NCBI GenBank assembly: GCA_003137095.1
Contig: PLET01000071.1
Coordinates: 1,455 to 65,454 of the forward strand
Direction: 5' to 3'
Source: Gammaproteobacteria bacterium
Lineage (GTDB): Bacteria; Pseudomonadota; Gammaproteobacteria; Steroidobacterales; Steroidobacteraceae
Length of the DNA: 64,000 nt
Of the stretch, positions 17,075 to 27,168 are shown piece after piece. The position numbers and the translations under genes were made by a program. The notes beneath the pieces were generated by a model, which saw only the letters and a program-made list of their open reading frames with translations, was not told the DNA's origin and searched no databases. The stretch's first letter is position 1. Each line of letters opens with the position of its first letter.

Positions 17075-18472
17075 TCAAGATCCGGAATCCTTGATTCCGC
17101 CCTGCGTCAGCCCCAAAGGATCCAACAGACGGCGCAACTCCGCCACGTCGAGATCGGTCATCTGCGCGGCGACCTCCAGAACGGGCCGCCCCTCGGCATA
17201 GGCCCTCTTGGCAATGGCCGCGCCCTTTTCATAGCCGATGACCGGATTCAATGCCGTGACCAGGATGGGATTGCGCGCGAGCGCAGCGCCCAGACGTTCA
17301 GTGTTCACGCTGAATCCGGCGAGCGCATGCTCGGCAAGGTTGCGCGCACCGATGGCGAGCAGTTCGATGCTCTGCAGAAGATTGTGGGCGATGACCGGCA
17401 GCATGACGTTCAATTGGAAATTGCCGGCCTGCCCCGCAATGGTGATGGCTGCATCATTGCCGATGACCTGCGCTGCGATCATCGCCACCGATTCGGGCAC
17501 GACCGGATTCACCTTGCCCGGCATGATGCTGCTGCCGGGCTGCAGCGCCGGCAGGGCGATCTCGCCGAGACCGGCCAGCGGTCCGCTGTTCATCCAGCGC
17601 AGGTCGTTGGCGATCTTCATGAGGCTGACGCCGACGACCTTGAGCTGTCCCGACAATTCCACCGCGGTATCCTGGCTCGAGAGGGCCTCGAAGTAATTGC
17701 CGCTGGGTACGAAGGCGACACCGGTGTGCGCTGCCAGATGCCGGGCAAATGCCGCACCGAATTGGGGTCGCGCATTGATGCCGGTGCCCACCGCCGTGCC
17801 GCCCTGCGCGAGGGCATGCAGGCGCGGCTGCACGCCGCGCAGACGCTCCCGTCCGGAGTCGATCTGGGCCTTCCAGCCGCCGAGTTCCTGTGCCAAGGTC
17901 AGCGGCATCGCATCCATCAGATGGGTGCGGCCGGTCTTTACCACCCCGGCGAGCGCCGGAATTCTCTGCGCCAGAACCTCGCTCAATCGCGCCAGGGAGG
18001 GCAGCAATTGCTCCTCGAGCAACAGCGCGGCGGCGACGTGGATCGCCGAGGGGATCACGTCGTTGCTGCTCTGGCTCATGTTGACGTGATCGTTCGGATG
18101 CACCGGAGCCGACAAGGCACGGCTCGCCAGGGTCGCGATCACCTCGTTGGCGTTCATATTGCTGCTGGTGCCCGAGCCGGTCTGGAAGACGTCCACGGGA
18201 AATTGCTCATCGTGGCGGCCGTCGGCCACCTCGTCCGCGGCCGCCTGAATGGCCGCGGCCAGCTGCGGCGCCAGATCGTGCAATTCGGCGTTCGCGCCGG
18301 CTGCCGCATGCTTGATCAGACCCAGCGCACGGATGAAGGCCCGCGGCATCCGCAGGCCGCTCGGCGGAAAATTCTGCACCGCGCGCTGCGTCTGCGCGCC
18401 CCACAGCGCCGCCTCCGGCACTTCGAGCGGCCCCAAGCTGTCATGCTCGACGCGATATCCCGGTGTCGTCAT
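17075..18472 (-). CDS. fumC: class II fumarate hydratase
   Basis: This 465-residue TCA-cycle enzyme interconverts fumarate and malate. It carries the superfamily signature GSSIMPGKVNPV, the TGSGTSSNMNANEV substrate loop and the KTGRTHLMDAMPLTL segment with the catalytic His. The ATG at 18472 (MTTPGYRVEHDSLGPLEVP) matches the family N-terminus and has GGAG 9 nt upstream. The ORF-track start adds 28 non-homologous residues and overlaps purB. It is divergent from purB, another member of the same superfamily, across a 74-bp gap that must hold both promoters. Confidence 0.95.
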   Translation of the reverse strand: MTTPGYRVEHDSLGPLEVPEAALWGAQTQRAVQNFPPSGLRMPRAFIRALGLIKHAAAGANAELHDLAPQLAAAIQAAADEVADGRHDEQFPVDVFQTGSGTSSNMNANEVIATLASRALSAPVHPNDHVNMSQSSNDVIPSAIHVAAALLLEEQLLPSLARLSEVLAQRIPALAGVVKTGRTHLMDAMPLTLAQELGGWKAQIDSGRERLRGVQPRLHALAQGGTAVGTGINARPQFGAAFARHLAAHTGVAFVPSGNYFEALSSQDTAVELSGQLKVVGVSLMKIANDLRWMNSGPLAGLGEIALPALQPGSSIMPGKVNPVVPESVAMIAAQVIGNDAAITIAGQAGNFQLNVMLPVIAHNLLQSIELLAIGARNLAEHALAGFSVNTERLGAALARNPILVTALNPVIGYEKGAAIAKRAYAEGRPVLEVAAQMTDLDVAELRRLLDPLGLTQGGIKDSGS

Positions 18473-18546
18473 CGCGCCATCTCCGGTGAATTGAGGTTGA
18501 TTGCGGTAATATTCGGATTCTATCATCCCAGGGGCCAGCCACTTCG

Positions 18547-19917
18547 ATGTCGACACGGGTCTTGGACGCTCTCTCGCCGTTGGACGGTCGCTATGCGGGC
18601 AAGCTCGCCTCGGTGCGCGGCGTGTTCAGCGAGGCCGGATTGATGCGCGAACGGGTGCGTGTGGAATGCGCATGGCTGTTGGCGCTTGCCTCGGGCCCGG
18701 CCGCCGCCGCCCTGGCTCAGCTGCCGCACGAGGCCCGCAGCTGGCTCGCCGCGATGTCGAAAGATCCGGCCGCAACCGATGTCGCCGCCATCAAGGAAAT
18801 CGAGTCGCGCACCAATCACGACGTCAAGGCGGTCGAGTATTGGATCCGCGCGCAATTGACGTTGCGCGGCGCCGCCCCGGCACAGCTCGAATGGGTGCAT
18901 TTCGGCTGCACCTCCGAGGACATCAACAATCTGGCCTACGCCCTCATGCTGAAGGCCGGGCGTGGGCGCATCATACTGCCGGCGCTCGACCGGATCGGCG
19001 CCCTGCTTGATGCGCTGGCGCATCGCCATGCCGCCGTCGGCATGCTCGGGCGCACGCATGGGCAGCCCGCGACGCCCACCACGGTGGGCAAGGAGCTCGC
19101 GAACGTCGCCGCGCGCCTTCATATGCAGCGCAGCGCCATCGACAAAGTGGAGATTTACGGCAAGATCAACGGCGCAGTGGGCAATTTCAACGCGCACGTG
19201 GCGGCGCTTCCCGACATCGACTGGCCGGGCTTCAGCGCGGCCTTCGTCGAGTCCTTCGCCATCCGCTCCAACGCCTACACCACGCAGATCGAGCCACACG
19301 ATTGGATGGCCGAATACTGTCATGCCATCATGCGCGCCGACACCGTGCTGCTGGATTTTGCGCGCGACATGTGGAGCTACATTTCGCTGGGCTATTTCAA
19401 ACAGCGGATCATCGAGGGCGAAGTGGGCTCCTCCACCATGCCGCACAAGGTCAATCCCATCGATTTCGAGAACGCCGAGGGAAACCTGGGGCTCGCCAAC
19501 GCGCTGTTCGCGCATTTCGCCGACAAGCTGCCCGTCTCGCGCTGGCAGCGCGACCTGACCGACTCCACGGTGCTGCGCAATGTCGGAGTGGCGATCGGGC
19601 ACGCCGCCCTAGCCTATCAATCCATTGCAGCGGGCATCGAAAAAATCGATCTCGACGAGGCGCGGCTGCGCGAGGATCTGGACCGGGCGTGGGAGGTGCT
19701 GGGCGAGGCCGTGCAGACCGTCATGCGCGCGCACGGCCTGCCGGATGCCTACGACCGCCTGAAGGCGTTCACCCGCGGCCGCGCGGTGGATCGCGCTGCG
19801 CTGCACGAGTTCATCCTCTCCCTGCAGCTGCCGCCGGCGCAGACGGCACGCCTGCTCGAGATGACACCGGGCAGTTACCTCGGACTCGCGGCGACGCTGG
19901 CGCGCAACAGACCTTGA
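18547..19917 (+). CDS. purB: adenylosuccinate lyase
   Basis: This 456-residue enzyme releases fumarate from adenylosuccinate and SAICAR in purine synthesis. LSPLDGRYAGKL at the N-terminus, GRTHGQPATPTTVGKEL with the catalytic His, and GSSTMPHKVNPIDFENAEGN are diagnostic of the proteobacterial PurB form. A CAGGGG about 11 nt before the ATG may serve as ribosome binding site. Its product fumarate is the substrate of the divergent fumC, a pleasing but possibly accidental pairing. Confidence 0.96.
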   Translation: MSTRVLDALSPLDGRYAGKLASVRGVFSEAGLMRERVRVECAWLLALASGPAAAALAQLPHEARSWLAAMSKDPAATDVAAIKEIESRTNHDVKAVEYWIRAQLTLRGAAPAQLEWVHFGCTSEDINNLAYALMLKAGRGRIILPALDRIGALLDALAHRHAAVGMLGRTHGQPATPTTVGKELANVAARLHMQRSAIDKVEIYGKINGAVGNFNAHVAALPDIDWPGFSAAFVESFAIRSNAYTTQIEPHDWMAEYCHAIMRADTVLLDFARDMWSYISLGYFKQRIIEGEVGSSTMPHKVNPIDFENAEGNLGLANALFAHFADKLPVSRWQRDLTDSTVLRNVGVAIGHAALAYQSIAAGIEKIDLDEARLREDLDRAWEVLGEAVQTVMRAHGLPDAYDRLKAFTRGRAVDRAALHEFILSLQLPPAQTARLLEMTPGSYLGLAATLARNRP

Positions 19918-19956
19918 GCATCGCGAGCGCGACGGGCGTCGCGAAACGTGACACAG

Positions 19957-19972
19957 TTGGTACAGCGCTTGC
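19957..19972 (+). promoter_or_regulatory. sigma-54-like promoter
   Basis: TTGGTACAGCGCTTGC matches the RpoN consensus (TGGCAC-N5-TTGC) at nearly every informative base, with GG and GC exactly 10 nt apart. A start about 12 nt after the GC would give a leader of some 35 nt for the gene at 20018. No enhancer-binding regulator gene lies nearby, so a chance match is possible. Confidence 0.35.
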
Positions 19973-20017
19973 GGCCCTGACGGTAGTATCACGTCGAGAT
20001 TCACACGGCGGGACGCT

Positions 20018-20566
20018 ATGGCGGGAAGTTCGGACGAGCGGTCGAAGGCGGCGGCGGACAATGATCCGGCTGCCGAAGGCCAACCGACGAGTTCCAGGAC
20101 CATATTAAGTACAATGCCGGAGGTGCGCGAGGCCAGCCTCAAGGTGGCCCGGTCGGCGCAGCGGCTGCTGTCGATATTCACGCCGGATCTCGAACCTCTC
20201 ATCTATGGCGAGGACCCGTTTCTCGAAGCCGTCAAGCGCCTGGTACTGGCACGCTCCTATGCAAAGGTGAGGGTGCTGCTCGCCGATCCGTCGCGCGCGA
20301 TGGTCGACAACAACCGCTTTCTCGCGCTCGCGCGCCGTCTGACCAGCTGCATCGACCTGCGCGCGATGAGTCCGGAGTATCCGGCCAGCGCCGGCGCGTT
20401 CATCATCGCCGACGACAAGGCGGTGGTTTACCGGCTGCAGGCCGATCGATGGGACGGCGTGGCGGACATGAACGACCCGGTCGGCGTGCGGCGCTATCTG
20501 AATTTCTTCGACGAGGTGTGGCAGACCAGCATGCAGGAATCCCAGATGCGGCAAATGCTGATGTAG
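20018..20566 (+). CDS. DUF7931-like, phospholipase D-fold-like protein of unknown function
   Basis: This 182-residue protein has a disordered charged N-terminus (to about residue 35) followed by a compact domain: ASLKVARSAQRLLSIFTPDLEPLIY, KVRVLLADPSRAMVDNNRFLALARRLTS and GAFIIADDKAVVYRLQADRWDGVADMNDP. The order resembles the DUF7931 family, which recalls a phospholipase D-like half-domain without the HKD motif. No catalytic His-Lys-Asp set is visible. It lies 35 bp upstream of mnmA and may be transcribed from a sigma-54-like site. Family assignment is from memory; the role is unknown. Confidence 0.65.
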   Translation: MAGSSDERSKAAADNDPAAEGQPTSSRTILSTMPEVREASLKVARSAQRLLSIFTPDLEPLIYGEDPFLEAVKRLVLARSYAKVRVLLADPSRAMVDNNRFLALARRLTSCIDLRAMSPEYPASAGAFIIADDKAVVYRLQADRWDGVADMNDPVGVRRYLNFFDEVWQTSMQESQMRQMLM

Positions 20567-20589
20567 CCGCCGGCCGGTCGCGTCGCCGG

Positions 20590-20595
20590 TATAAT
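20590..20595 (+). promoter_or_regulatory. -10 box TATAAT directly upstream of mnmA
   Basis: A perfect TATAAT lies 6 nt before the mnmA ATG. If used, the transcript would start at or near the start codon (leaderless). No good -35 hexamer lies at 16-18 nt, so support is limited to the -10 match and its placement in the short gap. Confidence 0.35.
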
Positions 20596-20601
20596 CGGCG
20601 C

Positions 20602-21774
20602 ATGTCCCAGCCATCCCCTCCCCTGGCTCGATATCCCGAACCGCAATCGGCGGGCACCGTCATCGTCGGCATCTCCGGCGGCGTCGATTCCGCGGTGGCC
20701 GCGTTGCTGCTGTGCCGGGCCGGCTACACCGTGCAGGGACTGTTCATGTCCAATTGGCAGGATGAGGACGCCTACTGCACGTCCGCCGCCGATTTTCAGG
20801 ACGCGCGCCGGGTGTGCGCTACACTGGGAATTCCGCTACATCGTGCGAACTTTGCCGCTGAATATCGCGAGCGGGTGTTCGCGCATTTTCTCGACGAATA
20901 TGCGGCAGGCCGCACGCCGAATCCGGACGTGCTGTGCAACCGTGAGATCAAATTCGGCGTTTGCCTCGATTATATGCGGCGGCTGGGTGCGGCGTGGATC
21001 GCCACCGGCCATTACGCCCGCATCGAGCATCAAGGCGGTACCCGGCTGCTCAAGGCAGTCGACGGGGCGAAGGACCAGAGCTATTTCCTGCACGCGGTGA
21101 CGCCGCAGGCGCTCGCCCGGACTCTGTTTCCCCTCGGTCGGCTGCACAAGCGCGAAGTGCGCCGGCTGGCCCATGCGGCGGGATTGGCGGTGTTCGACAA
21201 GCCGGACAGCACCGGGATCTGTTTCATCGGCGAGCGGCCTTTCCAGGAATTTCTCGGCCAGTATCTGCCGCCGTCGCCGGGTCCCGTCGAGACCGCGGAC
21301 GGACGCATCATCGGGGAACATCGGGGACTGCCTTTTCACACCCTGGGCCAGCGCTCGGGACTGGGACTCGGCGGGCTGCCCGGCGCCGCGGCGGCGCCCT
21401 GGTACGTCGCCGGCAAGGATGTGGCGCGCAATGCGCTGATCGTCGTGCAGGACCAGAACCACCCGCTGCTGCTGTCGGATGCCTTTGACGTCGCGCAGCT
21501 GCACTGGCTGGGAGATGCGGCGCCGGCCGGCGCGCGGATTGCGTGCGCAGTCAAGACTCGCCACCGCCAGCCCGACCTTGCCTGCCGGTTCATCATGGGA
21601 CACGGCATGCAGGCTCGCATCCTCCTGAACCGGCCGGCGCGGGCGGTGACGCCCGGTCAATACGCCGTGCTCTACGACGGTGAGCGCTGCATCGGCGGCG
21701 GGGTCATCACCGGACGATCCAACTCGGATTTGCCAATCGAATATAATCGCCGATTTGCGGCGGAGGGATCATGA
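20602..21774 (+). CDS. mnmA: tRNA-specific 2-thiouridylase MnmA
   Basis: This 390-residue enzyme thiolates U34 of tRNA Lys, Glu and Gln at the wobble position. [18 protein letters not shown] is the ATP-pyrophosphatase P-loop. [35 protein letters not shown] (first catalytic Cys) and [17 protein letters not shown] (second catalytic Cys) are all present. The ATG at 20602 fits the family; the track ORF begins inside the preceding gene. The stop overlaps the acnA start by 4 bp (ATGA), so the two are co-translated. Confidence 0.96.
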   Translation: MSQPSPPLARYPEPQSAGTVIVGISGGVDSAVAALLLCRAGYTVQGLFMSNWQDEDAYCTSAADFQDARRVCATLGIPLHRANFAAEYRERVFAHFLDEYAAGRTPNPDVLCNREIKFGVCLDYMRRLGAAWIATGHYARIEHQGGTRLLKAVDGAKDQSYFLHAVTPQALARTLFPLGRLHKREVRRLAHAAGLAVFDKPDSTGICFIGERPFQEFLGQYLPPSPGPVETADGRIIGEHRGLPFHTLGQRSGLGLGGLPGAAAAPWYVAGKDVARNALIVVQDQNHPLLLSDAFDVAQLHWLGDAAPAGARIACAVKTRHRQPDLACRFIMGHGMQARILLNRPARAVTPGQYAVLYDGERCIGGGVITGRSNSDLPIEYNRRFAAEGS

Positions 21775-24458
21775 CGGACAGTTTCAAGACACGCACGACA
21801 CTCAACGTGGGTGAGCGCACCTATGCCATTCGCGGCCTGGCGGCGCTCGCGGCGCAGCGCGTCGACCGATTGCCGTTTTCGCTGAAGATTCTGCTCGAGA
21901 ACCTGCTGCGCTTCGAGGACGGCGTGAACGTCACCCGGGGCGACATCGAGGCGCTGATCGGCTGGGATCCGAAGGCGTCGCCAAATCACGAAATCGCGTT
22001 CACACCGGCCCGCGTCATCATGCAGGACTTCACCGGCGTGCCGTGCATCGTCGATCTGGCGGCGATGCGCGAGGCCATCACGCGCCTCGGCGGCGACCCG
22101 CAGCGCGTCAATCCGCTGGCCCCCGCCGAACTGGTCATCGATCACTCGGTTCAGGTGGACGAATACGGCGCCGCGGATTCGCTCGCGCACAACAATGAAA
22201 TCGAGTTCGAGCGCAATGGCGAGCGCTACATGTTCCTGCGCTGGGGCCAGACCGCCTTCAGCAATTTCAAGGTCGTGCCGCCGAACACCGGCATCGTGCA
22301 TCAGGTCAACATCGAACACCTGGCACGGGTGATATTCGCCGACAGCGGCCAGGGGACACCCGCCTACCCGGACACGCTCGTCGGCACCGATTCGCACACC
22401 ACCATGGTCAACGCGCTGGGGGTTCTCGGCTGGGGGGTCGGCGGCATCGAAGCCGAGGCGGCGATGCTCGGCCAGCCCGTCACCATGCTGATCCCACAGG
22501 TGATCGGCTTCAAACTCACCGGCGCATTGCCGCCCGGCACCACCGCCACCGATCTCGTGCTGACGGTGACCGAGAAGCTGCGCAAGAAGGGCGTGGTGGA
22601 CAAATTCGTGGAATTCTTCGGCGACGGCCTGAAAGGCCTGCCGCTCGCCGACCGGGCTACCATCGCCAACATGTCGCCGGAATTCGGCTCGACCTGCGCG
22701 ATGTTCCCGATCGACGAGGAAACCATCCGCTATCTCGAACTCACCGGCCGCGCGCCCGAACAAATCGCGCTGGTCGAGGCCTACGCACGGACGCAGGGTC
22801 TGTGGCGCCTCGACGGCGCGCCGGCGGCCGATTACACCGACATCGTCGAGCTCGACCTGGCAACCGTGGAGCCGTCGCTGGCGGGACCCAAGCGGCCGCA
22901 GGACCGCGTGCCGCTGCGCTCCGCGAAGTCCGTCTATCGCGCCGCGGTCAGGAAATTGGCCGAGGAGCGCACCCAGAAGAATCCCGCGGCGGACGGCGCG
23001 GCCACGGTGACGGTCGACGGCAAGAGCTTCGAGGTAAAGGATGGCGCGGTGCTCATCGCGGCCATCACCAGCTGCACCAACACCTCGAATCCGGCCGTGC
23101 TGGTCGCGGCCGGGCTGTTGGCCCGCAATGCCGCGGCGCGCGGTCTCGGCAGCAAGCCCTGGGTGAAGACCTCCCTGGCGCCCGGTTCGCGGGTGGTCAC
23201 GGACTATCTGCAGAAGGCGGGCCTGCTCAAGGATCTGGAGTCGCTCGGCTTTTATACCGTCGGCTACGGCTGTACCACCTGCATCGGCAACTCCGGCCCC
23301 CTGAAGCCGCAGATCTCCGATGCGGTGAAGGCGGCGGACGTCATCGCCGCGTCGGTGCTCTCCGGCAATCGCAATTTCGAAGGACGCGTGCATCCGGAGA
23401 TCAAGATGAATTTCCTGGCGTCGCCGCCCCTGGTCGTCGCCTATGCGCTGGCCGGCAGCCTCGATGTCGACATCACCACCGAACCGCTCGGCGTCGGCAG
23501 GGACGGCAAGCCGGTCTACCTTGCCGACATCTGGCCGAGCGCGCAGGAAGTCGCGAATACCGTGGCGTCGTCGGTGGACGCGGCGATGTTCAAGAAGGAC
23601 TATGCCAACGTATTTCTGGGCGACGCCAATTGGAATGCGATCAAAACGCCCGCCGGCAAGATCTATTCCTGGGACGCCAGATCCACCTACGTCAAGAATC
23701 CCCCCTACTTCGACGGCATGACCATGACCCCGGCCCCGGTTGGCGACATCACGGGAGCGAGGGTCCTCGCCATGCTCGGCGATTCGGTCACCACCGACCA
23801 CATTTCACCGGCGGGCAACATCTCCAAGTCCAGCCCGGCCGCGAAATATCTGCTTGCCCAGGGGGTCCAGGCGGTGAATTTCAATTCATACGGTTCGCGC
23901 CGCGGCAATCACGAAGTGATGATGCGCGGCACGTTCGCCAATATCCGGCTGCGCAACCTGCTGTTGCCGGGCACGGAGGGAGGCGTCACCGTGCACATCC
24001 CGAGCGGCGAAACCCTGTCGATCTTCGACGCCTCGGTCAAGTACAAGGCCGCCGGCACGCCGCTGGTTATTCTCGCCGGCAAGGAATACGGCACGGGCAG
24101 TTCGCGTGATTGGGCCGCCAAGGGAACCATGCTGCTCGGGGTCAAGGCGGTGATTGCCGAGAGTTTCGAGCGCATTCATCGATCCAACTTGATCGGCATG
24201 GGCGTGCTTCCGCTGCAGTTCGCCGAGGGCCAGAGCGCCCACAGCCTCGGTCTTACCGGCCGGGAGACTTTCGATATCCTGGGACTCGCCCGCGGCGCTG
24301 CGAAAACCGTCACGGTGGTCGCCACTGAGGGCGGCGCTTCCCGTAAATTCCAGGTGCGCCTGCGCATCGACACGCCCAAGGAGCTCGATTATTACCAGCA
24401 CGGCGGGATATTGCAGTACGTGCTGCGGCAGCTGGCGCAATCACCCAAGGTGGCTTGA
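21771..24458 (+). CDS. acnA: aconitate hydratase A
   Basis: This 895-residue iron-sulfur enzyme interconverts citrate and isocitrate in the TCA cycle. AcnA/IRP-type features are the N-terminal [30 protein letters not shown], the [27 protein letters not shown] loop, and the cluster cysteines in SCTNTSNPA and [12 protein letters not shown]. The C-terminal swivel domain has [25 protein letters not shown] and [17 protein letters not shown] strong GGAGGG precedes the ATG, which overlaps the mnmA stop. Confidence 0.97.
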   Translation: MTDSFKTRTTLNVGERTYAIRGLAALAAQRVDRLPFSLKILLENLLRFEDGVNVTRGDIEALIGWDPKASPNHEIAFTPARVIMQDFTGVPCIVDLAAMREAITRLGGDPQRVNPLAPAELVIDHSVQVDEYGAADSLAHNNEIEFERNGERYMFLRWGQTAFSNFKVVPPNTGIVHQVNIEHLARVIFADSGQGTPAYPDTLVGTDSHTTMVNALGVLGWGVGGIEAEAAMLGQPVTMLIPQVIGFKLTGALPPGTTATDLVLTVTEKLRKKGVVDKFVEFFGDGLKGLPLADRATIANMSPEFGSTCAMFPIDEETIRYLELTGRAPEQIALVEAYARTQGLWRLDGAPAADYTDIVELDLATVEPSLAGPKRPQDRVPLRSAKSVYRAAVRKLAEERTQKNPAADGAATVTVDGKSFEVKDGAVLIAAITSCTNTSNPAVLVAAGLLARNAAARGLGSKPWVKTSLAPGSRVVTDYLQKAGLLKDLESLGFYTVGYGCTTCIGNSGPLKPQISDAVKAADVIAASVLSGNRNFEGRVHPEIKMNFLASPPLVVAYALAGSLDVDITTEPLGVGRDGKPVYLADIWPSAQEVANTVASSVDAAMFKKDYANVFLGDANWNAIKTPAGKIYSWDARSTYVKNPPYFDGMTMTPAPVGDITGARVLAMLGDSVTTDHISPAGNISKSSPAAKYLLAQGVQAVNFNSYGSRRGNHEVMMRGTFANIRLRNLLLPGTEGGVTVHIPSGETLSIFDASVKYKAAGTPLVILAGKEYGTGSSRDWAAKGTMLLGVKAVIAESFERIHRSNLIGMGVLPLQFAEGQSAHSLGLTGRETFDILGLARGAAKTVTVVATEGGASRKFQVRLRIDTPKELDYYQHGGILQYVLRQLAQSPKVA

Positions 24459-24466
24459 AGGGCGCC

Positions 24467-25789
24467 TCAGCGCGATGCGCTCTCCACGCTGCCGGCCTCG
24501 ACCAGCACCATGGTGCCCGGATTCAAGTTCCGGCTGATCGCGGCGTTGACCTGGTCGAGCGTCAGGGCGTTGACCGCAGCGGGGAATTGATCCAGCCAGG
24601 TGAGATCATAGCCGCGCTGCAGCGCCGCCATCAGGGAATTGGCGAGCCCCGCCGTGGTCGACAGCCCGACCAGGTAGCTGCCGACGATACCCTGCTTGCG
24701 CTCGCTGAGTTCCTTGTCGGTGACGCCGTTCTTCCACCAGTTCTGCAGTTCGCGGCGCGCTGCGGCCACGCCCTTGTCGAGCAGTGCCGGCGCAAAACTC
24801 GCCGTCAACTCCCAGCCACCGCCGGTGAAACTGTCCTCGGTGACCGTGGCGCCGATGTTGTAGGTCAGCCCTTCCTTGTCGCGCACGGTCGACATCAGGC
24901 GACCCGTGAACCCGCGGCCGAGAATCGCCGTGCCGACGCGCAGCGCCAGGCCGTCGGGATCCTTGTAGCGCAGGCCGGTCGATTGCCCGAGGAATACCGT
25001 CACGCTCGGCTTGTCCGCCAGCGGAACCATGACCTCGCGCGGTCCCGGCGGCGTACCGGCGCCTGACGTGCGGATGAAATCCTCGCCGCCCGTCCAACCG
25101 GCAAAGGACTTCGCCACCGCCGCCAACGCCTGCTTGGTGTCGACGTCGCCGACCAGCAGCAGCGTGAAATGTGCCGGCCCGTAATACTTGGTGTGAAACG
25201 CCTTCACCTCGTCGAGAGTGGCGGACTTGGCCGCAGTCAGGAATTCCGCGGTCGAATGCGGTCGATTCGGACTGTCCGGCGGGTACACCGCGCGTGCGAA
25301 AGCCTCCTGGGCCCGGGATTCGGTGTTGTCCAGGGAGGATTGCAGCTCGCCGATGAATTGCTGTTTGGCCTTGGCGAACTCCTCGGGCAGCAGCGCGGGG
25401 GTGCGCAGTTCGGCGGCGATCAAGCCGACCACCAGCGCCAGGTCCTTCTTCAAGCATTTGGCGCGGATCTCCGCGCTTTGCTCGCCGACCGTCACCGAGA
25501 TCTCCGCGCCGACGCTGTCCAGGGCCTGCGCGATGGCGTACTTGTCCTGGGCGGTGGTGCCGCGATCGAGCAGCAGTCCCGTGAGGGTCGGAATCGCGGC
25601 ATTGTCCGTGCCGGAAAACGCATCGCCCGCCGGCAGCCAGCCCTGGATGACCACCACGTCCTTCACGTCGGTTCGATACGTGATCACGTCGATGCCCGTG
25701 GTGTGCGAACGCTGGGCATGCTCCGCCATACCGGCATGAGCGCCGGCGCTCGCGAGCAGCCACAGCGCCAGTGCGCAGCGGCGGATCAC
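24467..25789 (-). CDS. M16 family peptidase-like protein, non-catalytic partner
   Basis: This 440-residue protein has a signal peptide (MIRRCALALWLLASAGAHAG from the GTG at 25789) and the M16 double-domain fold (GLLLDRGTTAQDKYAIAQALDSVGAEISV; PHSTAEFLTAAKSATLDEVKAFHTKYYGPAHFTLLLVGDVD). It has no HxxEH zinc motif. In two-subunit bacterial M16 systems one chain is catalytic and the other provides an R/Y pair; RGFTGRLMSTVRDKEGLTYNIGA fits the latter. Its GTG overlaps the stop of the catalytic partner by 4 bp (GTGA), which supports equal expression of a periplasmic heterodimer. Confidence 0.85.
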   Translation of the reverse strand: MIRRCALALWLLASAGAHAGMAEHAQRSHTTGIDVITYRTDVKDVVVIQGWLPAGDAFSGTDNAAIPTLTGLLLDRGTTAQDKYAIAQALDSVGAEISVTVGEQSAEIRAKCLKKDLALVVGLIAAELRTPALLPEEFAKAKQQFIGELQSSLDNTESRAQEAFARAVYPPDSPNRPHSTAEFLTAAKSATLDEVKAFHTKYYGPAHFTLLLVGDVDTKQALAAVAKSFAGWTGGEDFIRTSGAGTPPGPREVMVPLADKPSVTVFLGQSTGLRYKDPDGLALRVGTAILGRGFTGRLMSTVRDKEGLTYNIGATVTEDSFTGGGWELTASFAPALLDKGVAAARRELQNWWKNGVTDKELSERKQGIVGSYLVGLSTTAGLANSLMAALQRGYDLTWLDQFPAAVNALTLDQVNAAISRNLNPGTMVLVEAGSVESASR

Positions 25790-27168
25790 GAGCCGTGCTC
25801 CGCCGGTGCAGGCACGGGCACGAACCAGCCGGTCGTGCTCTGGTCTTCGGTGAAATATCGCCGGGCCACGCGCTGCACGTCGGCCGGCGTCACATGTTCC
25901 ACCTTTTTCGGGAAGTCCACGTACAGGGTCCAATCGCCCACCGCAATCCACTCGTTGAGTTCGCCGGCCACGCCGGCCGTCCCGTCGCGCTTGTAGGCGT
26001 CGGCGGCGATGAAGCGCTGCTTGACACTCTCGACCTCCGCTGCGGTCACGCCGGCGGACTTGACCCGCGCCACCTCATCGAGCAGCGCCTTTTCCACCTT
26101 CTCATGCGTGGCGCCGGGCGCTAGCGCGGCATATATCAGGTGCAGCGACAGGTCGCGGTGCAGATCGGTGCCGGCGCCGGCGTTCAGCGCCAGACCCGAA
26201 TCGACCAATGCCCGGTACAGCCTCGCATTCTTGCCTTCGCTCAGAATGGCGTCGAGCATTTCGAGGGCGGGCTGATCCGCATCCCGGCCGTTCGGCACCT
26301 TGTGTGCGATGACCACCGTGCCGAGCTCGCCGGGCCGCTTGACCACGACGCGCCGCGCGCCAAGCTGCGCCGGCTCCTCGGTGTACATCTCCGGTATCGG
26401 CTGCGGCGAGTGCGGATATACGCCGTAGTATTTACCGATCAATCCCAGCGTTTCCGCCGGATCGATGTCGCCCACCACGGTGACAGTTGCGTTGTTCGGC
26501 CAGTAGAACGTGTCATAGAACTCGCGCAGCTTGGCGATCGGCACGTGCTCGATGTCGCTACGCCAGCCGATGGTCGGATGATGATAGGGCAATGCGACGA
26601 AGGCCGCCGCGGTGACCTGCTCCACGAGAACGTTGTCCGGGTCGTTTTTGCCCCGTTCATACTCGTTGCGCACCACGGTCATCTCGGACTGCCGGTCCGA
26701 TTCGCGCAGCCACAGGTGGCGCATCCTGTCGGCTTCGATCGCGATGTAGCCTTCGAGATTCTCGCGGCCGACGGTGGCAAAATAGCTGGTGCGATCATCC
26801 GATGTGTTCGCATTGAATTGTCCCCCGACGCGCTCCAGGAACTGCTTGATGCTGTTGCCCTTGGGGTCGTTGAAGGCTTCGCTGCCCTTGAACATCATGT
26901 GTTCGAGAATGTGGGTGGCGCCGGTCGTGCCGGTGACCTCATTGCGCGAGCCGACGCGGTAGGTGACCTGGAACGTGACCACGGGTGCCGAATGATCCGC
27001 CACCAGCAGCACGCTCAGGCCGTTGTCGTCGAGGCGGTATTCGTCGATCCCGCCCGAGGATCTCACATATGAAAAACCCGCGACCGCAGCGGGCGCGGCA
27101 TGCGCGCCTCCTCCCGCCAGCACGGCGGCGGTCAGGGCGAGGAACAGCATTCGAGTCAGCGTCTTCAA
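25786..27168 (-). CDS. M16 family zinc metallopeptidase, catalytic subunit
   Basis: This 460-residue secreted peptidase has the inverted zinc motif THILEHMMFKG (HxxEH) and the downstream glutamate in EMTVVRNEYERGKNDP. The second half is AILSEGKNARLYRALVDSGLAL. The TTG at 27168 is preferred because it adds LKTLTR, the positive charges needed ahead of the hydrophobic segment MLFLALTAAVLAGGGAHA. It also creates a TTGA overlap with the transglutaminase gene upstream. ATG at 27150 is the alternative. The track ORF of 676 residues reads backward through that gene. The neighbour at 24467-25789 is its presumed partner. Confidence 0.87.
   Translation of the reverse strand: MKTLTRMLFLALTAAVLAGGGAHAAPAAVAGFSYVRSSGGIDEYRLDDNGLSVLLVADHSAPVVTFQVTYRVGSRNEVTGTTGATHILEHMMFKGSEAFNDPKGNSIKQFLERVGGQFNANTSDDRTSYFATVGRENLEGYIAIEADRMRHLWLRESDRQSEMTVVRNEYERGKNDPDNVLVEQVTAAAFVALPYHHPTIGWRSDIEHVPIAKLREFYDTFYWPNNATVTVVGDIDPAETLGLIGKYYGVYPHSPQPIPEMYTEEPAQLGARRVVVKRPGELGTVVIAHKVPNGRDADQPALEMLDAILSEGKNARLYRALVDSGLALNAGAGTDLHRDLSLHLIYAALAPGATHEKVEKALLDEVARVKSAGVTAAEVESVKQRFIAADAYKRDGTAGVAGELNEWIAVGDWTLYVDFPKKVEHVTPADVQRVARRYFTEDQSTTGWFVPVPAPAEHGS

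Noticed and set aside
16796-18643. 615-residue plus-strand ORF opposite fumC
   Set aside because: It lies antisense to the intact fumC and runs into purB in a different frame, with no motif.
21742-21747. TATAAT at the end of mnmA as an acnA promoter
   Set aside because: No -35 box at a workable distance, and acnA overlaps mnmA by 4 bp with a strong ribosome binding site, so cotranscription suffices. A secondary promoter is possible but unsupported.
21672-23801. 709-residue minus-strand ORF across acnA
   Set aside because: The translation has no motif and is rich in Arg, Gly and Asp as expected of a shadow; acnA on the plus strand is complete.
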